From an uncultured Pseudomonadales bacterium (lineage in GTDB: Bacteria; Pseudomonadota; Gammaproteobacteria; Pseudomonadales; Cellvibrionaceae): DNA of 64,000 nt. The stretch is taken from positions 434,001 through 498,000 of the forward strand of contig CANKXO010000004.1 of assembly GCA_947487765.1 (NCBI GenBank). The letters are read 5' to 3'. The notes below the pieces were generated by a model that worked only from the letters and a program-made list of their open reading frames with translations, did not search any database and was not told the DNA's origin. The translations under genes and the position numbers were made by a program. Shown in pieces: positions 17,285 through 25,601 of the stretch (positions are counted from its first letter, which is position 1; every line of letters begins with the position of its first letter).

Positions 17285-17636
17285 GTAAAGACTCCTTTAA
17301 AGATAAATTAATTATTAACTGTTGATAATGGTTTAGTGAATGCTTGTGATTCTAGTTTTTCGTCAAAATCATCTTTCGTAAAAAAAACACTTTTTCTAGG
17401 GGTCTGAAATTGTGACGTGGATCATAATGTGTAATTAATAATATGATCAATCCCCCGTGAGAGCTATTGACACTTGGCCGGTTTATTCTAAAAATTGTCG
17501 CCGAAATCGTATTAATAGATTGTCATGAAAATAATCTTTTCATTGTTATAAAAGTCAAATGGTATAGAAAATTAAATTTATTATTTTTGAAATAATAATG
17601 TTTTTTAATGGATAAAAGTAACGCTCGGAGATGATG
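17285..17636. promoter_or_regulatory. Divergent regulatory region, CRP-like site and TTGACA element
   Basis: This 352-base AT-rich region separates the minus-strand secreted protein from the plus-strand FG-GAP gene. It holds TGTGA-N6-TCATA (17411-17426), nine of ten positions of the CRP core. A CTATTGACACTTGG element (17464-17477) contains a consensus -35 hexamer. A closely similar element, one base different, lies at 12260-12273 in the same strand. No ORF is evident. Confidence 0.45.
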
Positions 17637-19400
17637 ATGGGATCTAAATATAAAATTGGTATAGGCAATATAATTTCTAAAAGTTTATCGACTCTTTTCT
17701 TGTTTTCCACAGTAAGTTATGCCGATATTGATAGCGTTAAGTTTAATGATATTGCTGATCAGATATCGCCTGATCTTAATGTTCAAGGTTTTTCTTTTAT
17801 GACTGGTGTAGGTTTTATTGATTTTAACAATGATTCCTGGGTAGATATCTACGTTGGTAATGGTAAAGGGTTGCCTAATTTATTGTATAAAAACAATGGT
17901 GATGGAAGTTATGACGAGGTCGCCCAGCAGGCAGGTTTAGATGATACAGGTGCCAGTACCGGTATTGCCATAGGCGATTTAAATAATGACGGTTTCGATG
18001 ATATTTATCTCGGACAACTAAGTACCATAGGCGATGGTATCGATTCTAACGATGGCCCTGACTACATTTATATCAACAAAGGCGATGGCACATTTAAAAA
18101 AGTTGGCTTTGAGTCAGGAATCAATGAACCTGGCTTTACTACGTCCGTTGGGTTCGTTGATTATGACAGTGATGGATTTCTCGATATCGTTGTGGCGCGA
18201 ATGGTTGACTTAGACTTTTTTGACCCCACCGCGAATAGAACGAACCCGACAACACAGAGCCATTTGTATCGCAATAATGGCGATTTAACTTTCACTGACG
18301 TGACGGCTACGACAGGTTTTGATACCGGTAAAGAATTTGCTACCTGGGTACTTACCTCTTTCGATTATGACAACGATAAAGATATGGATATATTTCTAGG
18401 GCATGAGCAAGGCCCTATAGCTGTCTACAGGAATGATGGTGGTACCTTTACCAATGTTACTGAAATAGCCGGTGACGTTAGAGAATATGGTGCATGGATG
18501 GGGCTGGCAGTCGGTGATTATAACAATGATGGCTATCAAGATATTTATGCCAGTAATATCAGCGATCTTGATATTCTCCGTGACCCAACTCGACCTCCTA
18601 TCGTTGTTCCTCCGCGAGAGACATGGGATAACCCTTGGCCAACATTATTTAGAAATAATGGCGATGGAACATTCACCGATATTGGTGAAGAGGCCGGGGT
18701 TAAAATTCCTCAAGAGTTTTCCTGGGGAACTTTTTTTACTGATTTTAATAATGATGGTTGGCAAGATATTTATCTTGCACAAAATTTTGCACCTGTCGGT
18801 GTTATTGGTGACTCTCCGAATGGAGCCGGACCAGGGCGAGTATTTATTAACAAGAAAGATGGCACTTTTCAGGATTTTTCTGTTGAATCTGGTGCAGCGA
18901 ATATCGACAAAGATATCCCTGGCGACCAACATTTCCTAGATGCTCGTGGCGCAGCAACTGCTGATTTAAATAAAGATGGAAAAATGGATATCTATCTGGC
19001 TAATGTGCCTCAGCCCAATAAGACAGAATCGGGAAAGCCTAAAGTTTTCGAAAATATTTCATCTTTAGATAATCACTGGTTACAACTGCGCTTAATTGGT
19101 GCTAATGGCTCCAATGTTAATGCTACAGGAGCAGTGGTAAAAATCGTCACGAGAAAAAATAAGAAAAAGAATCAACAATATCAAACCTTATATGGTGGTG
19201 GTAGCGCTTATTCACAGAGTGAAAGATTACTTCATTTTGGAATGGGGGAATCTCAACGAGCAAAAGTGGTTGTTACTTGGCCTAATGGTGAAAAGCAAGT
19301 GTTCAAGCGTGTTCGTGCCAATAAACGATGGACCCTGATTCAAGGGGTTCCAAATAAATTATCAGAACGTAAATATCAACGAATTCTGAAAAAAAAGTAA
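17637..19400 (+). CDS. Secreted FG-GAP/VCBS-repeat protein with ASPIC/UnbV domain (CRTAC1-like)
   Basis: The product is about 587 residues. After a Sec signal peptide ending at SYA, it has at least six FG-GAP/VCBS-type repeats, each with a calcium loop of the form D-x-N-x-D-x-x-x-D (DFNNDSWVD, DLNNDGFDD, DYDSDGFLD, DYNNDGYQD and DLNKDGKMD), forming a beta-propeller. The last 100 residues are an ASPIC/UnbV domain (HWLQLRLIGANGSNVNATGAVV). Such proteins are extracellular and bind ligands or other proteins; no catalysis is known. Three ATGs follow each other; the third, 17637, has GGAG six bases upstream. It starts the plus-strand run into the GHMP and TrpF-like genes, 40 bases apart. Confidence 0.85.
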   Translation: MGSKYKIGIGNIISKSLSTLFLFSTVSYADIDSVKFNDIADQISPDLNVQGFSFMTGVGFIDFNNDSWVDIYVGNGKGLPNLLYKNNGDGSYDEVAQQAGLDDTGASTGIAIGDLNNDGFDDIYLGQLSTIGDGIDSNDGPDYIYINKGDGTFKKVGFESGINEPGFTTSVGFVDYDSDGFLDIVVARMVDLDFFDPTANRTNPTTQSHLYRNNGDLTFTDVTATTGFDTGKEFATWVLTSFDYDNDKDMDIFLGHEQGPIAVYRNDGGTFTNVTEIAGDVREYGAWMGLAVGDYNNDGYQDIYASNISDLDILRDPTRPPIVVPPRETWDNPWPTLFRNNGDGTFTDIGEEAGVKIPQEFSWGTFFTDFNNDGWQDIYLAQNFAPVGVIGDSPNGAGPGRVFINKKDGTFQDFSVESGAANIDKDIPGDQHFLDARGAATADLNKDGKMDIYLANVPQPNKTESGKPKVFENISSLDNHWLQLRLIGANGSNVNATGAVVKIVTRKNKKKNQQYQTLYGGGSAYSQSERLLHFGMGESQRAKVVVTWPNGEKQVFKRVRANKRWTLIQGVPNKLSERKYQRILKKK

Positions 19401-19440
19401 CCCATTATTTCTTATTCATTATAAAAAAGCAGGCTGGAAA

Positions 19441-20601
19441 ATGACTTCAAATGATAAAACGCAGCACTTTTCTCCTGGAGAGAATTTCACAATAAACTCT
19501 GAATGGAAGCGCAAGGCATTCCCCCTTTATGATAAAGCGGAAGTGGCCATTCCGGGTCGCTTACATTTCGGTGTCCTCGACTTCTCGAAAATGTCGCCGG
19601 GATTGGGTGGTGGTGGTATTGGTATCTCAACGGATACCGTTAGCTATCGACTTGTTTTCTCTCGGGAAAAAAATAGGTTAGGAGAATGTGATATTCCGAC
19701 CGGAAGACATTTGTTGGAGCTCTTTAAATCCATGACCAATTATTATATCGATGATATTTCAATAAGAATCGATAAAAATATAAATTACAAGCATAGCGGT
19801 TTTGGTTCTAATGTGGCATTCAATACAGCAGTTATATCGGGTTTGAACGCACTTTTTGGATCTCCGTTTTCTATCGATGAGGTATGGAATATCGTTACCC
19901 AGAATTATGTGGAAAATGCGGAAGATAAAGAAAATATCTATTTCGGGCTAGATACGGGAGTAGGTGAGGCTTGTTTTTTGTATGGAGGTTTGGTCTGGGT
20001 GGATTCAAATTATGGGCAAGGACGATTCATTAATAATGTCAGTTGCAATGATCTATGGGTTGTCACTGCTGTGGGTGATCGTGTCAAATTAACAGGAGAT
20101 ATCTTGCGCCATTATGGTGAAGGGGCTGCATTGTCTGATACGACGGAAACAGATCTTGTCGCGAGTCATTTTATGGCATGTGAAAAACGGTACGGTAAAG
20201 ACTTTAAAGCATTTATTCGAAATGAAATGTGTCCAGCACTACTTAGTAACGATCTTGAGAAAGTATTGAATCTAGGTTGGAAAATGAATGAGATGAGTAA
20301 TTTGAAAGTGTTGGAGGGAATTTATAAAACCGAGATTCTGCAAGCGATAAATCAAGCAATGAAAGAGGCCGGTGCATTATATGCTGGAATGAGTAGTGCT
20401 GGCCCAGGGTTTTTCGCTTTTGCCGGTACACAGGCTGAAGCAGAAGAGCTGAAACGAGTGATCGAAAATGGCTTTGGAGAATACTTTGGACACTGCGCTA
20501 TAGGGAAGGCTGGCAATAAATTATCTATCAAATTAACGCCTCAAAAGAAGTCGCCTGAATTAAAAACCATAAAAGATAACGCATTAGCTTTGGAATATTA
20601 G
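19441..20601 (+). CDS. GHMP-superfamily protein resembling beta-ribofuranosylaminobenzene 5'-phosphate synthase
   Basis: The 386-residue protein has the GHMP fold landmarks: an N-terminal PGRLHFGVLD (residues 38-47) and GGGGIGIS (56-63), the phosphate loop HSGFGSN (118-124), and the C-terminal motif AGMSSAGPG (315-323). The PGRLHFG start and the GxGS loop without the second Ser are closer to beta-RFAP synthases than to sugar kinases. Those enzymes join PRPP to 4-aminobenzoate (or 4-hydroxybenzoate) with loss of CO2 and diphosphate, the first step of methanopterin synthesis. Nothing else here suggests methanopterin. The neighbours are a TrpF-like gene and anthranilate synthase, so an aminobenzoate is a reasonable substrate, but activity is unproven and an ordinary kinase role is possible. 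Confidence 0.7.
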   Translation: MTSNDKTQHFSPGENFTINSEWKRKAFPLYDKAEVAIPGRLHFGVLDFSKMSPGLGGGGIGISTDTVSYRLVFSREKNRLGECDIPTGRHLLELFKSMTNYYIDDISIRIDKNINYKHSGFGSNVAFNTAVISGLNALFGSPFSIDEVWNIVTQNYVENAEDKENIYFGLDTGVGEACFLYGGLVWVDSNYGQGRFINNVSCNDLWVVTAVGDRVKLTGDILRHYGEGAALSDTTETDLVASHFMACEKRYGKDFKAFIRNEMCPALLSNDLEKVLNLGWKMNEMSNLKVLEGIYKTEILQAINQAMKEAGALYAGMSSAGPGFFAFAGTQAEAEELKRVIENGFGEYFGHCAIGKAGNKLSIKLTPQKKSPELKTIKDNALALEY

Positions 20602-20634
20602 AGCTTACAGTTGGTTTAATGATGAGGGATTCAT

Positions 20635-21360
20635 ATGAAAGTGCAAATATATTTAGGCCCTGCAAGTGTTAGTGATGCAATGATGTGTGTTAAGTCGGGG
20701 TCTGACTTGATCGGGTTTGCAGCAGATAAAAAACTATTGAATGATACAGAATATACCGGCGGAAATTTACCTTCTTTTAGCGATATTGGCAGTATTTTTT
20801 CTTGCCTTCCAAAATCCATAGAAAAAGTAGCGTTAACCTTTGAAACGGAAATAATGCCAATTGTTGAAATGGTTAACATTGTAAAACCTTCAATTGTGCA
20901 TTTGGCTGGAAAAGAAAAAATATTGCCTGAGAGAATCGCAGAACTTAAAAAAACTATTCCCAGTGTTAAAATCATGCAGGCTGTTGCAGTTAATCAGCCT
21001 GAACCCATTGCATTTGCATTGAAGTATTCATCAGTATGCGATTACTTTTTACTGGATAGCGATGGTGATGTCGAGGTGCATCCTTATGGTGTAGGGGCGA
21101 CTGGCAGCACTCATGATTGGACTGTCAGCGCAGAAATTGTGAGAAAAGTTAATGTCCCTACTATTCTCGCAGGCGGTCTATCTCCAGCTAATGTAAAGGA
21201 AGCTATCAAAGTTGTTAACCCTTGGGGGGTTGATTCATTTACCTTGACAAATGTTCACCCTCTGCATAATAGCTTTAAGGATGAAATAAAAGTCAAACAG
21301 TTTATTAATTCTGCAAAAAATTCCGAAAAAACTGAATTGTGTGATGTTGTTCATGAATAA
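20635..21360 (+). CDS. Divergent phosphoribosylanthranilate isomerase (TrpF)-like protein
   Basis: The 241-residue protein has the TrpF beta/alpha barrel signature in its second half: the acid Asp141 in YFLLDSDG, GATGSTHDW (154-162) and ILAGGLSPANVKEAI. The N-terminal motif, normally K-[IVF]-C-G with the catalytic base Cys, reads VQIYLGPAS and has no Cys; the PxSxR loop that contacts anthranilate is also missing, and the C-terminal SSGVE motif reads SFTLTN. It is therefore unlikely to be a standard isomerase and may act on a related ribosyl or aminobenzene intermediate. GAGGG precedes the ATG. It is 33 bases after the GHMP gene. Confidence 0.72.
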   Translation: MKVQIYLGPASVSDAMMCVKSGSDLIGFAADKKLLNDTEYTGGNLPSFSDIGSIFSCLPKSIEKVALTFETEIMPIVEMVNIVKPSIVHLAGKEKILPERIAELKKTIPSVKIMQAVAVNQPEPIAFALKYSSVCDYFLLDSDGDVEVHPYGVGATGSTHDWTVSAEIVRKVNVPTILAGGLSPANVKEAIKVVNPWGVDSFTLTNVHPLHNSFKDEIKVKQFINSAKNSEKTELCDVVHE

Positions 21361-21507
21361 ATATTTTTCTAGTCACAGATACAAGTTTTACACAGTCAAA
21401 CTGATATCAATATATTTTAAATGGAAATTACTTTTTATTATTAATAGTCACTAATAAAAAATAAGTTTCTTAATGTCAATTTCATACAGATGAAAAAAGA
21501 GTCAATT

Positions 21508-22968
21508 ATGAATAACTATTTAAAAAAAAGATGTATTACTTTTTTATTTGTACTACTCCTTGGTGGTAAAGCGTCTTTTACTTTAGCTGATGATGGGTAT
21601 GATCCGAAGCACGGAGAAGGGTACGCAGATATAGTCATCCCTTTCGTTGTGCCTGCTATCTATCAATCAGTCTCACCAACGGCTGGTGATGCAACCTTGG
21701 TAATAAGAATTGCTGCAATTCTTGCCAATGCATGGTTTGATGCAAGCGCGCCTTATCATTCTAGTGCTGTCGGTGTCTATTCTAGACTAGGACGTCGGCC
21801 GGCCTCTGAATCTACGGATAATGAAAATATTAATGTCGCAACAATTTATGCGTCTTTTCAAGTGTTGAATAGTCTTTTACCTCAGCATGCTGATGATTGG
21901 CGTGAGATGCTTATTAGTGCAGGGCTTGATCCAGACAACGAGAGTGAAGATCTAACTACCCCTATTGGTATAGGCAATGTTGCTGGAAAAATGATTGTTA
22001 AAGTTAGAGAGCACGATGGTATGAACCAGCTCGGTGATGAAGGTGGACGAATTTATAATTTAACGCCTTATGCTGATTATTTAAACTATGAACCTGTCAA
22101 TAGTGCCCAGACTCTGATTGATCCTTCCCGTTGGCAGCCAGCGATCAAAAGAAAGGGTTTGGGGATTTATACAGTACAGAATTATGTTACACCCCAGCTA
22201 AGAGTGACGAAGCCTTACTCTTATAAATATCCTAGACGTTTCAGAGCGCCCTTTCCTTATGCTAGCCAAGTTGAAAATTTTGGCTTGTATAAAGAGCAGG
22301 CGGATAAAGTGTTAGAGGTGTCTGCTAGTTTGGATGATTTTCAGAAAATGTCAGCGGAGCTTTTTGACGATAAATTGAGAAGCTTGGCGACCTCGGGACA
22401 GTTTGCAATTGAGCAAAGAAACTTATCCTTACTCGATGCAATTCATTATGAGTTTGTTACTAATATTGCTGAATTTGATACTGGGATTGCTATCTGGCAT
22501 AACAAGTATAAGTTTGATGCAGTCAGGCCTTTTAGTGCGATTAAATTTATTTATAGCGATGAGTTTGTTACTGCATGGGGAGGTCCAAATAAAGGTACTG
22601 TCAGTGATCTTCCGGCTTCTCAGTGGCAAAGCTACCTTGGTGTAGCCGATCATCCAGAGTATCCATCTGCAACAGCTGGCTTTTGTGGTGCCCATGCACA
22701 AGCTAGTCGATTATTTTTAAAATCTGATGACCTTGGCTGGACAGTTGATGTACCTAAAGGCACATCTCGAGTAGAGCCAAGGGTAACCCCTGCTAATGAT
22801 ATCCAATTAAGTTTTGAAACTTGGACAGACTTTGAAACTGTCTGTGGTATTAGTCGACTCTGGGCCGGTGTTCATTTCGAACCCTCTATTCCCGCAGGGC
22901 AAAAAATTGGTAGAAAAGTCGCTAGAAAGGTATTCAAACTATATAAGCGCTTAAATTCAGGAGGCTAA
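21508..22968 (+). CDS. Vanadium-haloperoxidase/PAP2-like protein, Sec-exported
   Basis: I take ATG 21508 (AAAGAG about eight bases upstream) over 21490, which has no ribosome site. The 486-residue product has a Sec signal peptide (cleavage likely after TLA, residue 27). The C-terminal half shows the vanadate/phosphate site with fungal chloroperoxidase spacing: Lys333 and Arg340 in NKYKFDAVRP, Ser387 in PEYPSATAG and Arg450 and His456 in SRLWAGVHF. The His of the usual SGH is Thr389, so the acid-base residue is absent at this place. It is of a different subtype from the Tat-exported homologue at 6840. A role as halogenase, phosphatase or peroxidase is open. It precedes the LuxR-type regulator by 75 bases. 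Confidence 0.78.
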   Translation: MNNYLKKRCITFLFVLLLGGKASFTLADDGYDPKHGEGYADIVIPFVVPAIYQSVSPTAGDATLVIRIAAILANAWFDASAPYHSSAVGVYSRLGRRPASESTDNENINVATIYASFQVLNSLLPQHADDWREMLISAGLDPDNESEDLTTPIGIGNVAGKMIVKVREHDGMNQLGDEGGRIYNLTPYADYLNYEPVNSAQTLIDPSRWQPAIKRKGLGIYTVQNYVTPQLRVTKPYSYKYPRRFRAPFPYASQVENFGLYKEQADKVLEVSASLDDFQKMSAELFDDKLRSLATSGQFAIEQRNLSLLDAIHYEFVTNIAEFDTGIAIWHNKYKFDAVRPFSAIKFIYSDEFVTAWGGPNKGTVSDLPASQWQSYLGVADHPEYPSATAGFCGAHAQASRLFLKSDDLGWTVDVPKGTSRVEPRVTPANDIQLSFETWTDFETVCGISRLWAGVHFEPSIPAGQKIGRKVARKVFKLYKRLNSGG

Positions 22969-23043
22969 TCACTTTATATTTTCCGTTCTACAGTTTTATG
23001 TTCAAAAATACTGCACATTATATTACTACTACTGGGGGTTGAT

Positions 23044-23289
23044 ATGATAAAGGATGTCTATTCGTTATCGTCAAGAGAAACTGAAGTACTGGAATGGATT
23101 GTATTAGGTAAGGCAAATTCGGATATCAGTAAAATTTTAAATATTAGTATTTACACGGTTAAAAATCATGTGGCTAATATTTTAAGAAAACTTGGTGTCG
23201 ATAATCGTACTCAGGCAGTGAATGTCGCCTTTAGCTATAACTTAGTGGGTGATATTCCTAAACTTTCTTATCCTGCACTAGCGGATTAA
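23044..23289 (+). CDS. Short LuxR-type (GerE) DNA-binding regulator
   Basis: The 81-residue protein is only a GerE-type helix-turn-helix: LSSRETEVLEWIVLGKANSDISKILNIS, then YTVKNHVANILRKLGVDNRTQAV, followed by a short tail. It lacks any receiver, autoinducer or other sensing domain, so it may be activated by abundance, by phase or by an unseen partner. GGGGG lies about five bases before the ATG. It lies in the same direction between the haloperoxidase homologue and trpE and is a likely local regulator. Confidence 0.85.
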   Translation: MIKDVYSLSSRETEVLEWIVLGKANSDISKILNISIYTVKNHVANILRKLGVDNRTQAVNVAFSYNLVGDIPKLSYPALAD

Positions 23290-23309
23290 AAATTATAATA
23301 ATTTACTGA

Positions 23310-23336
23310 ATGCTTTATTGCCTCGCAATAAAGCAT
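23310..23336 (+). promoter_or_regulatory. Perfect hairpin in the trpE leader
   Basis: Arms ATGCTTTATTGC (23310-23321) and GCAATAAAGCAT (23325-23336) pair perfectly over 12 bases around a three-base loop. It lies 13 bases before the trpE start and 20 bases after the regulator's stop, with no T-run. A role in processing, partial termination or translation of trpE is possible. I see no Trp-rich leader peptide, so this does not look like classic trp attenuation. Confidence 0.55.
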
Positions 23337-23349
23337 AGTCGGAGAGAGT

Positions 23350-24981
23350 ATGGTTTCCCGCCCTGTTATTTCTAAAAGTATTATTAAAAATATAAATTAC
23401 GTGGCTGATCCACCGAAGATATTCGATAAATTGTGCTGTAATAAAGACCACAGCTTACTATTGGAGTCTGCGGATATTGAAAGCAAGCACAATAAAAAAA
23501 GTATTATCATTATTGATACGGCTGTTAAATTAATTTGCCGTGATGTTAATGTAGAAATAATAGCTTTGACAGAAAATGGAAAAAATATTCTTGATTTATT
23601 ATCTCAGGTAGACTTTGGTGCGATTGGTCAAGAGTTAATTAATAATACATTGATTGTCCATTTTGAAAATTGTAACGAGTATATTGATGATTGCTATGAT
23701 GAAGAGTCTAGGTTGCTGAAACCTAATCCTTTTTCAGTCTTACGTTATATAGTTGAGAATATAGAACAGGAAATAGATTCGCCATATAGTGTTTTTCTGG
23801 GTGGAGTGATTGCTTATGATGCTATTGCTATTACTGAAAGGCTACCTAGTGTTCCCGAAGGCGAAGATACCTGTCCTGATTACGCTTTTTATCTTGCTGA
23901 GACATTAGTCGTTATTGATCATCAAAAGAAAACGACACAGCTGATCGCCAACAGCTTTAGCCGCGTTTCTGAAGAATCCCTCCTTTTTGCGGCAGAGCAG
24001 CGATTAGATTCGATTAAAATCCTGATTGAATTTTCAATTAGCCAAATGGCAAGCTCTCTACAGGAAAAAGGTGCCACTGATAGTATTTATTGTGAAAGTA
24101 ATATCGACGTCAGTGTTGATATTAATGATTCATCTTACTGTAAGCAGGTGGAAGAGCTGCAGGAAAATATTATCTCTGGTGATGTTTTTCAAGTGGTTCC
24201 TTCACGCGTGTTTTCCATTCCGTGTCCAGATTCTCTCAAAGCCTATGAAATATTAAGAAAGCAAAACCCAAGCCCTTATATGTTTTATATGAAATCACCA
24301 GAATTTGTTTTGTTTGGGGCATCGCCAGAGTCAGCATTGAAATACGATCACCAAACAAGAGCTGTTGAAGTTTATCCTATTGCGGGCACACGACCACGGG
24401 CAAAGTGTGCCAGTGGTATACACTTTGATCGCGATGGGCGTATTGAATTAGAGTTGAGAAGTGATAGCAAAGAATGTGCTGAACACTTGATGCTAGTTGA
24501 TTTGGCGAGAAATGATATTTCTCGAATTGCTGTTGCTGGCTCTCGTCATGTTGTCGACCTTTTAAAAGTTGATCGTTACTCACATGTGATGCATTTGGTT
24601 TCCCGCGTTAAGGGGGAATTGCGTCAAGGCTTAGATGCATTACATGCTTATCAGGCATGTATGAATATGGGAACGCTGGTTGGCGCGCCGAAAATTAAAG
24701 CGGCACAGCTAATTCGATCAGTCGAGAAAAAAAGAAGAGGTAGTTATGGTGGTGCTATCGGTTATTTGAATGGCAAAGGCGATATGGATACATGCATTGT
24801 TATTCGTTCAGCATTTGTGAAAGATGACTTCGCCTATATTAAAGCTGGAGCAGGTGTTGTTTTTGATTCTATCCCTCAAGCAGAAGCTGATGAAACTCGA
24901 GCAAAGGCGCAAGCGGTGATTACTGCAATTCAATCGTCTCTCACTCATGCTAACCAGCCAGTCCCTTATGACTATGTATAA
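23350..24981 (+). CDS. trpE: Anthranilate synthase component I
   Basis: TrpE with TrpG makes anthranilate from chorismate and glutamine. The 543-residue product is of the enterobacterial type: the feedback-inhibition motif SLLLESADIES (residues 35-45), a CPDYAFYLAETLVVIDHQKK stretch, the PIAGTRPR motif that marks anthranilate rather than aminodeoxychorismate synthases, HLMLVDLARNDISRIA, and the active-site GSYGGAIGY. All expected motifs are present, so it should be active and Trp-inhibited. GGAGAG precedes the ATG. It starts a tight trpE-trpG-trpB-trpA run that lacks trpD and trpC. Pseudomonas-type genomes usually carry a different TrpE, so this copy may be transferred; phylogeny would test this. 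Confidence 0.95.
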   Translation: MVSRPVISKSIIKNINYVADPPKIFDKLCCNKDHSLLLESADIESKHNKKSIIIIDTAVKLICRDVNVEIIALTENGKNILDLLSQVDFGAIGQELINNTLIVHFENCNEYIDDCYDEESRLLKPNPFSVLRYIVENIEQEIDSPYSVFLGGVIAYDAIAITERLPSVPEGEDTCPDYAFYLAETLVVIDHQKKTTQLIANSFSRVSEESLLFAAEQRLDSIKILIEFSISQMASSLQEKGATDSIYCESNIDVSVDINDSSYCKQVEELQENIISGDVFQVVPSRVFSIPCPDSLKAYEILRKQNPSPYMFYMKSPEFVLFGASPESALKYDHQTRAVEVYPIAGTRPRAKCASGIHFDRDGRIELELRSDSKECAEHLMLVDLARNDISRIAVAGSRHVVDLLKVDRYSHVMHLVSRVKGELRQGLDALHAYQACMNMGTLVGAPKIKAAQLIRSVEKKRRGSYGGAIGYLNGKGDMDTCIVIRSAFVKDDFAYIKAGAGVVFDSIPQAEADETRAKAQAVITAIQSSLTHANQPVPYDYV

Positions 24982-25561
24982 ATACAATATTGTTCTTATT
25001 GATAATTTCGATTCGTTTGTTTATAACTTGGTCGATGAAATTCGCTGTTTGGGGCATCAATTGCGGGTTTATCGTAATGATGTACCTATTACTGTAATTA
25101 TCGAAGCCTTAAACCATCCAGAGTTGCCGAGTCTATTGGTGATCAGCCCTGGACCAGGGCGTCCAGAGCAAGCGGGTAATTTACTATCGCTCATTACTCT
25201 ATTACGTGGACAAATACCGATGCTAGGTATTTGTCTTGGTCATCAAGCATTAGTGGAAGCCTTTGGTGGTAAGGTAAAACGAGCTAAGGAAACTGTCCAT
25301 GGAAAGCTGTCTCGAATTACGCATAATTTCCAAGGACCTTTCTATGACTTGCCGCAACCATTATCAGTCGCTCGCTATCACTCGTTAATAGCGGACTTTG
25401 TGCCTGACTCACTTTCTGTTATTGCTTCTTATCAGGACTTATCGATGGCAGTCTATAGTGAGAAAGAAAAAATCTTGGGGTTTCAGTTTCACCCAGAATC
25501 AATTTTAACGCCTCAAGGCACACAACTCTTGCAGCAAAGCCTCGACTTACTTGCTGCATAA
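24968..25561 (+). CDS. trpG: Anthranilate synthase component II (glutamine amidotransferase)
   Basis: TrpG supplies ammonia from glutamine to TrpE. The 197-residue product is a complete class I amidotransferase: Cys89 in MLGICLGHQ, His175 and Glu177 in FQFHPESIL. I chose ATG 24968 because homologues begin just before LIDNFDSF; the longer ORF from 24947 adds residues without support. It overlaps trpE by 14 bases. The C-terminus ends at the amidotransferase domain, with no fused TrpD as found in E. coli. Confidence 0.95.
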   Translation: MTMYKYNIVLIDNFDSFVYNLVDEIRCLGHQLRVYRNDVPITVIIEALNHPELPSLLVISPGPGRPEQAGNLLSLITLLRGQIPMLGICLGHQALVEAFGGKVKRAKETVHGKLSRITHNFQGPFYDLPQPLSVARYHSLIADFVPDSLSVIASYQDLSMAVYSEKEKILGFQFHPESILTPQGTQLLQQSLDLLAA

Positions 25562-25601
25562 TTCTCTATTTTTCTGTCATATTTCATCAGAGTAAACGAC
25601 A

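Noticed and set aside
20635-21360. Calling this gene trpF.
   Set aside because: The catalytic Cys motif and anthranilate loop are missing, so the symbol would overstate the evidence.
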